This document shows positions 12,801-23,500 of a stretch of 64,000 nucleotides of DNA, piece after piece; positions within the stretch are counted from its first letter, which is position 1; each line of letters begins with the position of its first letter. Below the pieces are notes generated by a model. The model worked only from the letters and a program-made list of their open reading frames with translations. It searched no databases and was not told the DNA's origin. This stretch comes from Anabas testudineus. Lineage: Eukaryota > Chordata > Actinopteri > Anabantiformes > Anabantidae. The stretch spans positions 13,133,836 to 13,197,835 of the forward strand of contig NC_046620.1 in NCBI RefSeq assembly GCF_900324465.2, read 5' to 3'. A program made the position numbers and the translations under genes.

Positions 12801-13663
12801 GCATTATTTCAGCAGCCCCCTGTTGTCATTGTTACTTTCAGCTTGTGACCTCTGTTTAGTTTAAAATGCTATATAAAAGCTATTAACTTAACTTAAACTC
12901 ATATATCACAGTGCTGACTCACCAGTACTCTTCCAGAGCAGAGGACATCCAGCCTAATATAACCCAGCAGAGCAGGAGTACTTGTAAGTTGGTTGTGATT
13001 GTTTCATTCTCTCACTTTTATAATCCATTGCGGTCAGTGTGCAACATTCTTGGCACTTCGGTCCAGTGATGTAATTTTGGGATCTGCTATCTGTGCTGAT
13101 GTGTCATGTGGCTTGTTGTCCTCACTTAGTGCGAAGTTAGTGTTTTTTACTGAGAAGTATGTTCCCCACAAGGACAGTGAACTATGAAACTCACATTGAG
13201 CATTTCTGAACGGCGGCAACTATAGGACCACAGAAACGCAGCAGTGGCCAAGAAAAATGACACGGTTGTTGAGCACCAAGGAAATGTCCACTCTCTTACT
13301 CCTGTCAAGACTGTGACTGTGTGGATTATGCTGAGGTCAGGGGGTAGAAGGTTGTGTTAAGTGGAGTTTGCAAGAACAGCACACTTTCCCCTCAGGCTAG
13401 TGGTCAAGGGACAATTGAGGGCACACACACACACACACACACACAATTTCATGCACGCAGTCACATACCCACAAATGGTTGATTCTGAAATAAACATCTT
13501 GCTCCATTAATACCCACAGTGCCTTGGGCTCCGTGGCCCTCTGGCCCACCCAAGTGACCCTTGTTACCGTGGTGATTAGATATTGGGAGCCCTCATCTGC
13601 AAACATTTAGCCAGTGTCACCCCAATCTACGTTGTGTCACCCTGCCACCACGGGCTCAGTGAC

Positions 13664-13697
<34 letters not shown>

Positions 13698-14375
13698 CAT
13701 ATGGTGACAGACATTGTGCCACGTAAATACCAAATGTCACTGCTGTCAGGTGAAAAAAACGCACTGAAGGGGATTCTACCTAAAGTCTATCTAGTCTTTT
13801 CAATATTAACCACTAATCTAAGATGGATGTAAAACGTTTATAGTTCAGCTTGAGCTCTCAAATTACTCCAGCACCAAATCTACCACTTTTCCAGTCTATT
13901 AAACTCTCCAACCTCAGGTTTAGCTGGAGGATTTTATGCTTTCAGTTTTCGCAAAATCCTCACAAATCTAAATTTACATGAACCAGCCAGAAGTTAAGTT
14001 TGTTTAAAACCTAACGTTCAGGAAATGCCAGAATTTCAGCTGAAAACAAAGATGTACATCTATAAGTTAAATTTATATCACCATTAAATTACCATTGGCC
14101 ATCACATTCCACTTCCTGACCTCTGAACTATGACACACCGGTCCTCCTCCTCCAGGCCAGACCATCATGGATACTATGCCTCAGGTCAGTCATGGGCTTA
14201 CTAAACAGAGCAGGAGAGTCTGGAAACGACTAAAATAAATTTTGATTTGTTAAGCAACTTGGAGCAACTTGTTCCAACAAATGTACATACTGTACTTGCA
14301 TATTATTTACATATTGTATGTCAAATCACAAATTCACCATAGTCACAAATATCAACAAGTACAACAGTTGTAATC

Positions 14376-14682
14376 TTTCATGTCTTTATTGAACACATCA
14401 TTAAACATACAGAGTGATGGTGGAAAAGAAAAACTGTTTTGCAATAACTGGCTGAGCAGCTTTGGCAGCATTCGCCTCATGCAAGCGCTTCCTGTAGTCG
14501 TGGATTAGATCTGCTCAATGTCCAGGAGAAATTTTGGACCATTCTTTCTCACAAAACTGCTTGAACCCGGACATATTCTTAGGATGTGTGGAGTGAACTG
14601 CTCTCTTCACGTCACTCCACAGCATCTCTATTCGGCTGAGGTCTGGGCTTTGAGTGGGCCACAAATGTCCACGGTACCCTTT
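14376..14682 (-). mobile_element. Tc1/mariner transposon, 3' end fragment
   Basis: Read on the - strand, the piece encodes the C-terminal end of a Tc1-type transposase: WPTQSPDLSRIEMLW followed by SDVKRAVHSTHPKNM. This is the family block around the last catalytic acidic residue (the E of the IEMLW motif), with R where N is usual (SPIE/NPIE). It is followed by decayed C-terminal sequence and the family's AATAAAGACATGAAA-like tail near 14385. The transposase N-terminal two thirds are missing. It is an old, inactive fragment. Confidence 0.8.
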
Positions 14683-14717
14683 TCACTGTACACATAGTGT
14701 TGTGTTGTCCCAAAATA

Positions 14718-15300
14718 CACTGCCCGTCCAAAGAAAAAGTCACCACTTGGATTTAACTAAGAAAATAGGTAGGAGCCTCCCACTGGATAATTACTGCATG
14801 GATGATTATGTTTCAACAGGCAACACGTTATTTAACCCTAACTGCTGCAATGATTAGCTTCTCATATCTTAAACAACCATGTCTGAAGACACATCCTGTG
14901 GTCGCGGAAAAGATGTTAATCTGTTTCAGAAGGGTCAAATTATTGGCATGAATCAAGCAAATAAAAGATCTAAGGAGACTGATGAAACTACTAGAACTGG
15001 GTTTTAGTTGGGGTTGCTGCAGTTGGTCAGGTCTAAGTTCAGCGACGTTATGTGTCCAAAGAATGAGGTCAGCTGACTACCTGAATAAAATGAATGAACA
15101 GGTTATTATCAATGGATTTTTTTTCTTCCCTGTTGACACGGGTATATTCCAAAATGACAATGCCAGGATTCAACTGGCTCATATTGTGAATGAGTGGTTC
15201 AGGGAGCATGACACATCACTTTCACACATGGATTGACCACCACAGAGTCCAGACCTCAACCTCATTGAGAAACTTTGTGATGTGCTGGAGAAGACTTTGT
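14718..15300 (+). mobile_element. Tc1-like transposon with large internal deletion
   Basis: After a TA dinucleotide the left end reads CACTGCCCGTCCAAAGAAAA, the usual CACTGCC(T)G(G)CCAAA terminal inverted repeat of a common fish Tc1 family. The 5' leader and transposase start follow (MSEDTSCGRGKDVNLFQKGQ near 14880). About half the transposase is then missing: sequence jumps near 14995 from the helix-turn-helix region to the GCCSWSGL block. Part of the C-terminal domain follows, including the SPDLNLIE-like motif near 15250. The right end is lost and replaced by other repeat pieces. Ageing is clear from scattered stops. Confidence 0.82.
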
Positions 15301-15315
15301 GACTTTGTTTTTTTA

Positions 15316-15360
15316 GTCATTTAGCAGATTATTTTGTCCAAAGCGACTTAAGTAAGGCAG
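15316..15360 (+). repeat. short fish repeat core (V-SINE/Mermaid-like)
   Basis: The piece TCATTTAGCAGATTATTTTG then TCCAAAGCGACTTA is a degenerate form of a short motif (TTAGCAGACGCTTTTATCCAAAGCGACTTAC type) found in very many teleost repeats. Only the core is present, inserted at the broken end of the preceding Tc1 copy. The family name is tentative. Confidence 0.5.
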
Positions 15361-15404
15361 CAGGACAACAACCTCAATGTAATGGAAATGCCGTGTTGAC
15401 CTTA

Positions 15405-15765
15405 TGAGAGCTGTTCAAACCAGACATTCTAACAATATGTCTGAACTGAAGCAGTTTGTTGAAGTTCATCCAGAACATTGTGCAGGTCTAATCTGCAGGT
15501 AGAGGAAACACTTGCTCGAGATTATTTCTGCCAAAGATGTTTTAAACAATAATTTAAAAATGTTTCAATTACTTCTCAACCATCACTCAGAATGTAAGTT
15601 CTGTGTGTTCAATAAAGACACAAAATATCATGATTGTTTGTGTATTGTTAGCTTAGAGGTTTTGTGTTTGTTGACATTTGTGATGTCGATGAAGATCAGA
15701 TCATATTTACAACTGATTTATGCACAAAACCAGGAAATTGAAAATAGTTTTTCTTGTGGTTGTTT
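15405..15765 (+). mobile_element. second Tc1/mariner family, 3' end fragment
   Basis: This resembles the last part of a Tc1 transposase frame (SNMSELKQFVEVHPEHCAGL-like block) followed by its 3' non-coding end. That end includes the TTCAATAAAGACA motif near 15609 and the GATGAAGATCAGATCA motif near 15690 typical of the family. It is probably the same family as the - strand fragment at 14376-14682, in opposite orientation. It does not complete the element at 14718, so three separate fragments are joined here. Confidence 0.65.
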
Positions 15766-16385
15766 GTTTATTGGTCATCCTGATGAGGAGCAAAAATTAT
15801 GATGTGATGCATGACACATCACAGTCTCAAGAGGCCTTAAGTCTGAATTCAGTCATATTGGTTTAGAGTTTAAAATATTCATTAGATTTAAAAAAAAATG
15901 GCAATCACAGTTTCTGGAGATGCTCCTTCAGCTCTCATAATCATTTTTATCATTTTGAAGGAACCATTAAATTTTACAGTGATTTGTGTATCTATAATTT
16001 GTACTCATTTAGATTTCTTTGAGACATTTCATATTACTTGTCTTCTGATTTTAAAATGGTTTGGCAGTGACATCTAGCGGTAATGATGCAACGCTGCAGG
16101 GAAGTAGTGTTTCTGCTGTGCCCAGACACACACACACACACAGTACATACAGTCTACAGCCACCACAAGTGGGACGTTTCGAGAAAGTGCATTTCATTTT
16201 GTCATTAGTTTGAAGAAACATGACAGGAAATGAAGTGTCCTTATTCTAAAAGAAATGTTCACATGCGGCAAATATCAGCAAGGCACTTTCATCTTATTTC
16301 CTATATTTAATATACTGCTTGTAAAAACACCAACTAGTTTGTTATGTGTGTTTTCAGTCTTATGTTATAACTTGTCTCTGTCTCT

Positions 16386-16387
<2 letters not shown>

Positions 16388-16451
<64 letters not shown>
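16388..16451. repeat. (GT)n microsatellite, about 32 units
   Basis: The longest uninterrupted dinucleotide run in the window. A pure repeat of this length is likely to vary in length among individuals and can adopt Z-DNA. Confidence 0.95.
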
Positions 16452-16454
<3 letters not shown>

Positions 16455-16900
16455 ACAGAGAGAATGACGGAGAGACTGATCTAGGAAGCAGTGAAAAGAG
16501 AAAGGTAGCTAGAGACACATGAGAGGGCAGAGGAGATCGGCTCTGTGTGCACCCAGTGAGGGCTCTTTCCACGTGGGGACAGGTATCAGTACACACAACA
16601 GCACTGAGATCACCTGTAGCTAGCAATCTTTTTTAGCCACTCTTTGTCTATTTATTTCCGTGCTGTCTTTGCCAGACAGTGTAAAGTATAGCTCAGGTTA
16701 ATCAAGCTGCCACTCCGACAATAAATTATGCATTGTCACAACATTTGCAGGTGCCCACCACACAACCATGTGACCAGTCTGCTCTCTAGTTGTCTATTGG
16801 TGCCCTGTGTGACTAATATGAGGGAGGCAATAAAAAGGCACACATAGTAAAAGTTGTATTAGTGGTGTAAATTGAAGGCTTCCTTTCTTTTTTTTATTGA

Positions 16901-16950
<50 letters not shown>
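16901..16950. repeat. (ATT)n microsatellite
   Basis: About 16 pure ATT units, directly downstream of a poly-T run. Confidence 0.95.
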
Positions 16951-16951
<1 letters not shown>

Positions 16952-17379
16952 TGCCGTTTCAAAGGTAAAGGAAAGACTGGTCCAGTGTATTTAAATAACT
17001 TGATCTCTCGTTACAGTTGCATCATGTGTAAACAAAATATTAACGCTATAATACATTGAAGAAGAAATCATTTCATTGACTTTATATTTTATGAAGCAAA
17101 AAACATAAATCCAAACTAAATTTTGACTGCAATTTTGAACTCATCAAGCTAAACCTATCATAAGTGAGCTACACAAAAAAACTATAGATTTTTGTCAGTG
17201 GGTACACATACTGTGTGCAGGAAAGTGGAGATTCAAAATATTTAGCTGTAGATCACATGGTGCCATAGTATTTAATTTAAGTGATTGTTTAGAGATGACA
17301 GAGGCTGCTGAAGGCTCCTTGTATTTAGGTCAGACATGAACACTCGCTCTTACTGCATTTGTGTATGTCAATCAGTCAC

Positions 17380-17594
17380 GGGTATGTTCCTGCGTCATCG
17401 CTTCCTGGCCAATCACAGGGCGGCGTCGATAAACGGGACACCCAAGAGGTAAACCTAGCAAACATGGCGACGCTCCGAAGAGTGCACGGAGATTGGGAAT
17501 ACGGTCGTTTCTAACCCGCAAAATACGCCACTATTCGCATGTTACAATGTGGTGGGGTTAGCCAGAGCCACCGCACGCACAGCCTTTTTGGACG
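17380..17594 (+). promoter_or_regulatory. snx13: CpG-rich TATA-less promoter of snx13
   Basis: CpG frequency rises sharply. There is a CRE-like TGCGTCAT near 17390, a CCAAT box at 17409-17413 beside a GGGCGG GC box, and AACATGGCGAC at 17461-17471, which resembles a YY1 site of the kind found just downstream of the start in TATA-less housekeeping promoters. The coding start follows at 17595. Confidence 0.6.
17464..17514 (+). other. possible 16-codon upstream ORF of snx13
   Basis: ATG at 17464, inside the YY1-like motif, opens a 16-residue frame (MATLRRVHGDWEYGRF) ending at TAA 17512-17514, 80 nt before the snx13 ATG. A second upstream ATG (17539) is out of frame with snx13 and overlaps its start. 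Whether either is transcribed depends on where the mRNA starts. Confidence 0.3.
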
Positions 17595-20500
17595 ATGCTT
17601 GCAGAGGTGAGTTGGCACCGGTGAAATTGACGTGTATGTGTGTGTGTGTGTGTCGTTATAGTAGCCCAGTTTGTTTTCCAGTGATTGACATGGCTTGTTA
17701 GCTTGTAGCAGCTAGCGCCCTAGCGTTAGCGCCCCAGGTAAACACAGAGCCCGACAGGGAGAGGACGACACACAGCCGCTGTGCTTTCAGAAAGGATGTC
17801 TGCATTAAGTGGCAGTCAGCCCGGCATTACACAACTAACGCTATGTTAATACGATGAGCTTGGGATAACCGTACTGTCAACACCGTGCTGGAATTAGCCC
17901 GACACAGACTATGTCGGTACTATGCGTTTAGATTATGAATAACGCCTCTAATCAACCAATTTCTACATTACAGCAAACACAGGTGAGCTGGGTGTTGGGT
18001 ACATGATTTAAAATCTAACCCTAAAAGCATTAAAGGTGCATATTTGGTTTCAGCTATGTAGATTATTAGCAGAGTAGTTGGCTACTGCTTACTAATCTGT
18101 TTTCTCTATAGTTGGCTAGCATTAGTTGGGAAGCATATTAAACCGTGACAGCTAATTATCTGGATCATAAGTATGTCGTGGCATTTACATGTCGTTTTAC
18201 TTTTACACTGGGGGAAAAAGCTGGACGTTTAAACACATCTGTCCGGGCAGACGTTTCCAGTAGCATTCAGTAGCCACACTGTCTGTCAGAGCAGCTCCCT
18301 ACTGTGGTGAGACACAAACAACTGGGCTAACACAGGCCTGTCTTAAAGTATTTAGTGTGTGTCATGATTCTTTTGTTGCTGGTCAGTTGTTATAGAGATT
18401 ACATCTTGGCTTTGTGCTCATTTATTCTAACCAAGCGTTGTTAGCATAACTTTAGCCGCAGCTCGGATGTATGATTCAGTCTCTTGTTGCACACCTGTTT
18501 CCGGACTTTAAATAGACAGCTGACTATGACTTCGGCTGACGCGCCGCCCCCCCTCACCTGAGCGGCAGGTGACCTAACTACCAAGTACAAGTTTAGCCCC
18601 TGTAATAAGGATTTAGCTGCCACTGCACTATTCTGCATGTCTGATTGGGAGTACCGATTTCTGTGTGAAGTACAGTCAGGTGTTAAACTGCAACCTTTTT
18701 GTCCAGTGTTGCTATCTGCTCACCTTCAGTCTGAAGTGATTGATGAGCTTTGTAGTGCCCTTTTTTATTATGGATATTATATGTAGCTTGAGGGCTGAGG
18801 TACTACAGTAGATGTAATAACTAATCACTAATACACATCTTCTACAATGTTCTGTTGCCTTCCTGCTAATAATAAGTCTACTCAGAGTGCTTCACATCCT
18901 AGGTTTTGTCTTAGACCCTTAATATTTATTTTAGTCAGTTATTTACTCTCAGCCGTCATTTGATTCATTTGATTTTAAATGCATGGTTGGATTTAAAAGT
19001 GTTTTCCTGCTCATTGAAGCAGGATGGGCACGGGTGAATGACATACCCACACAGCTTGATGAGTACACCTTTGTGTAACAAGCTGCTTTGATTGTTCGTT
19101 TGGGATGTGAATGCATTGTGTTCATCCACATGCACACTAAGTTATCTCACTGCTTTTCACCCCTGTCTAAATCTCATTAAGCTGACTTAATCAAAGCTTG
19201 GTGGACATCAAGGCCAAGGCCAGCACACTGTCACATCAGGCACACTTGTCATGAAGTGCACTTCTCCCTCCTTCATCCTGTCAATAGAATTCATTCCTTG
19301 CAAAACAAGCTGACAGTTTTCAACCCGTACTTTCAAGAATTAAGCCCTGTTCAGATGTATGTCTTGCATCCATACTACCTGCTTTTACATATACCTATGT
19401 AAAACAAAAACTAGTTCTTCTTGAGAAGTCACACTTGTTCTTAATTGTATCTGTCCACTAAGCTAACATTTAAGATGCATTATGGTGTGAGCAGTTCCAG
19501 AGATTAATAAATGTCCAAAGCGCTACAAATCTTTAGACATTTATACTCATACTGTACACCTACTGTACATAAAGTGTGTGTATATGGCCACACAAATCCC
19601 TAACATATTAACTTATACTCACTCCGTGATTCTCTGGCATTTTGTTCAGTTGTCTCAGTTTTCAGGGGAGATCGACTGGTTTTATTATCAGGTTGTTGAA
19701 GAGTGGATTGTGCCCTTGTATGTTTGCTCTCCTGCTGCACTTGTCACTCTACCTAATTTTAAGGTAGTTCATTTAATGATAGCTAGAGGCTTGTTTATAA
19801 AGGATTGCACAGCACAGGTTTTGAATTAGCGAGCAGCTAGTATCCGCTCTACTGAATGTGTTGTCAGTGTGGGCTGTTAGTATTAAACAGTGAAAGGTTG
19901 ACTCCCTTCAGATGACTGTAGGTTGGACACGTTGGTTAAGTAGGATTTCAGCCAACCTGCAGAGAAGATAGCATACCAGGGAAAATCTTCACTAACGTTT
20001 TGGTGCAGTTGTTACGGTGTTGCTAAATCTCACATTTTTATCCGTAAACTTCCACAACTTTTTTAAATGTAAAAGAATTGTTTGCATAGGTTTTGGATAC
20101 CATATCAGGAACATTAATCATTCTTGATAAAATTGATGATATTGTAATACAACTAAACTATTGTCACTCTTTAATAATTTATTTGTTTCAGCCAAGGTTC
20201 ACTCTATACAAGTCTTCCTGTAGAGCTTTAATCCTGAGGCTAAAATAGCTCCTTCTATTATGGTGGCTCTGTTGGATTAGACCAGTAAGATCAGTCAGCC
20301 CCACTTACTTTCTCTCTTTCTCAGGCATTAACCATGGATCTCCCACAGGAGAGCTTTAATAGGCTAAGTTAACCTCTAACCCAATGACCACACTGATCAG
20401 GGTTGCAGCTATAAGCGCTTGTGGACCTGTGCATGTGTCACAAAAATAGAAGGCTCTACCCTTGAGCACTTCATCCACACATTTGTGGGTTTGCACGGTG

Positions 20501-23500
20501 CACTGTGTATAATTGTGTGTGAGTTTGCCTTTATGTTGTTCCAGGAAACCTGGAAAATGATAATGTCAAAGACATTGATAAGAGGCTGTGTGTGTGCATG
20601 TCAGAATATGCCTGGAGTCAAGGACATACTTATATAAGTGTTTGAGAAACAGATGAAGCTCTAGGACAAAATATCATCAAAGACTTGATCTGGGATTTCT
20701 ATTGTCATAAAGTTGGCAAATGGTAATAGGCCAGTCAAATTTGGTCAAAAATAATACATGGAATCAAACTATTTAAATATCTGCATTTGCTCATTATGAC
20801 CATAATTATGCAAACCAATCATCAGGTCGACACAAGCATGTGTGGATGCAAGAAACGTGCAAGGCAGACATCTGTAGCAGTGTTTGTTTTTTTTTTCTTC
20901 TTCTCAATATAGAAATAAATGTTAACAATTGAATATCTGTTTTTTAACTATTCAATTGTATAATTGAGTTTTGAATGTTCCTTGACAGCCACAAATAGTA
21001 ATAGGAAATACACATTTCTAAAGTTATTTTAGTTTTTCATTTAAGTTAAATGAAGAAATGTCAAATGTGTGAAAGATATAATCAAGATTTAGTCTTATAA
21101 ATTAAACTACAGTGTTATCTTGTCTATGTCTTTTGAACAGTGCTTAGCTCACATCAGTAACAAACTGAAGAGTAAAGGCTAGTACAGTCTGGTAAACAGT
21201 CTCCAAAAATTGTCTTTTCACAATGTGCAGTTAGGCTCAGATTTTATTTTAAGCCACATTGTCCAGCATACACGCCACCCATTCCTACTTTCAATCAAAT
21301 GTCCAAACCGCTGTACTGTGTCTGTCTCTTTTGTGCATATTCAGATATCCTGTATGTAGACTTTTTGTTGTGCTCATGTTTGTGTGTGGGTTGCATAAGG
21401 AATTGCCAAGATGTTTAGATGTGTCCATTGCCGATTGACTTCAGTGTTAATCAGTGGAACAGATGGTTTGTGTTTAAAACCCTGTGTAAGCTGTAATGAC
21501 TCAAGAGTGTCGGTTATCATCTCCTCTGCAGAGCCAAGCCTCATCACCACCATCCTACAGTCCTACTGATACCCCCCACATTCACTGCCACTTCTCCCTG
21601 GCACCATTGACGTCAGACTGGACTTATATTACCAATCTGAACTACACTCAAATACTTTCTCAGTGAATGATTGCATTTAGTAGGATGAACTGAGGGAGCA
21701 GTTCTTTATGTTAGCCCTCAGCAGATGAAAATTTGTGTTAAGACACTGTAAGCTTCCAACTTAACTTTGGTATTAGAACTCAAACTACTCCAGTCTTATA
21801 TTTACAACAATACTTGAATACTCGAACACTGCTTGCTCAACACCTGGCGCACTTACAGTCATCCAGATGTTTGTCAAAATAGTTTAGCCAATCCTGGACA
21901 ATGTCTCTGGCAGTGTGATGTGGCGTGTTTCGTCTTACCATTCCTCTCTGCTGTTCACTAGAGAGGATAGTCTCTCTGTTATCTTGTGTTTATATATTAC
22001 AGTCACCCACAGAATTGGCTTGTAACTCAGGCCTGGTCGTAACAATTGTGTCAGTGAGCTGCTGAAAGCTTATATACACTGCCAACAGTAGAGTTACCGC
22101 GTTAACTGTGTGAGTGAAAGATAAACAGAGTAAATGTGTTTCTACAGGTCAAGCTTGTCTTTAGGGTTTGCATAAAGGTCAGTACCTAGAGTTTAATTTG
22201 GTTCTCTTGTAAATGTTTTTGCTGATAACTGTTATCTTTGCTTTGATGCACCAGGACATCGCCTTTAATTTAAGATAGTCAAAGGTTGTGACGGGGAAGA
22301 CACTGTTGTATGAATGGCATTCCTTTGTGTCTCTGCCACTCCTAGCTCAACTGTAACAATAGTCCATTTCAGTGGCCAGCCTTATTCTGTTTCCAGAGTC
22401 CTACCCCTGCTATTAGTGACTTAGTTTCAACCAGTAATGACTTGAGATAGAGGGGGTAGTCTAGCCAGTTAGGACACATTCTCCCTCACCAACATACACA
22501 CTGTTCAATCAAGTCTCATTGGTATATTCTACTTTTTTCAATGACCTGATTTCTTAAACCTTCTGTATATAAAAATATATTTTTTTATTCTGGTAAAGGA
22601 TCAAGAGGAACCTGGTTAATAGAGCTACATTTCTGTTTGGAGACTGGACCAGGCTGTGTTTAGGAGAGTGCATGTGCATCATGATGACATCAGAAGAGAA
22701 AACTGTGAAAACTTGAAAGAGCGATGAAAAGAAATGCTTTTATTTAAAATATTCAAATGATACGAGTTGAATTACTCTAAATAAGACGATATCTACATCT
22801 AGGAAAAGAGAAATCACTCCTGTTGTTGGTTCAGATGATGCAACTGCAGCCTTCAGTTGGCAGGCTGTTACATGACTAAATACAAACACAAATACATATG
22901 TCAGTCTTAGTAGGGAAGTGAACTGATTACAGACATAAATTTAAATGCAAACTTGTCCTAATACTTCCTGCCCAAACCTGATTTCTCCTAGAACAGGCTA
23001 GCAAAAGAAGTCACTGCTATGCGTCATATATTCAAAGGCGTGCTTCGAGATGCAGTTGTTCGTTTAGTTTTGAACCAGTTCTTTTTTTATGTTGTCCCAC
23101 ACTCTGGTAGATCGTACTAAAGCTTGTCTAGTAAGTTGCGGATTTACAATGATTACATCAAGTCAGGGTTAGTAGATCTAGTATGCTGTCTGATAAGTGG
23201 TCCTCAGTTCAACTAGTGAGGTGACTATGGGATGTCACAAGCTTATCAGACAAATCTGAACTAGAGCCCGTTAAGTCGTTTCTTTAATTGATTGGAATCA
23301 GCCAAATCAAGCCAGATCCGATTGAGAGCCTTTGTTTATTGTAACCCATCATGCTCTGAGTACACTGTCTAGCTCCGAAACAATAGTTGACAGTGACTAG
23401 CTTTACTTGCTGCCTTAGTGACAGCAAGCCAGCTGAACAACAACATTTAATAAGAAATTTCAGCTCATGTCAGCTCAGGTTTCTGATTGCTTATGTCAAG

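Larger units (their letters stand above)
5620..14360. other. intergenic DNA between twist1 and snx13, first part
   Basis: No coding exon found. It holds CA/TG microsatellites (7650-7680, 9293-9333, 10100-10131, 10905-10929, 11055-11073, 13420-13444, 13666-13694) and a pyrimidine-rich tract (9600-9870). Open frames here are mostly translations of these simple repeats. In tetrapods hdac9 sits between TWIST1 and SNX13; no histone deacetylase exon is visible. Regulatory DNA for twist1 is plausible but cannot be pinned down. Confidence 0.6.
15766..17380. other. intergenic DNA before snx13, with long simple repeats
   Basis: No gene seen. It contains the long (GT)n at 16388-16451 and the (ATT)n at about 16901-16950. 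The last 100 bp lead into the snx13 promoter. Confidence 0.6.

Noticed and set aside
21530-21660. GC-richer block in snx13 intron 1 resembling an extra exon
   Set aside because: The acceptor-like CTCTGCAG is present, but no frame continues into exon 2 in phase with the known four-codon first exon and no donor is convincing.
23190-23265. Inverted repeat TCTGATAAG ... CTTATCAGA in snx13 intron 1, possible MITE
   Set aside because: Arms are only 9 bp, no target-site duplication or family sequence is visible, and the spacing could be chance.
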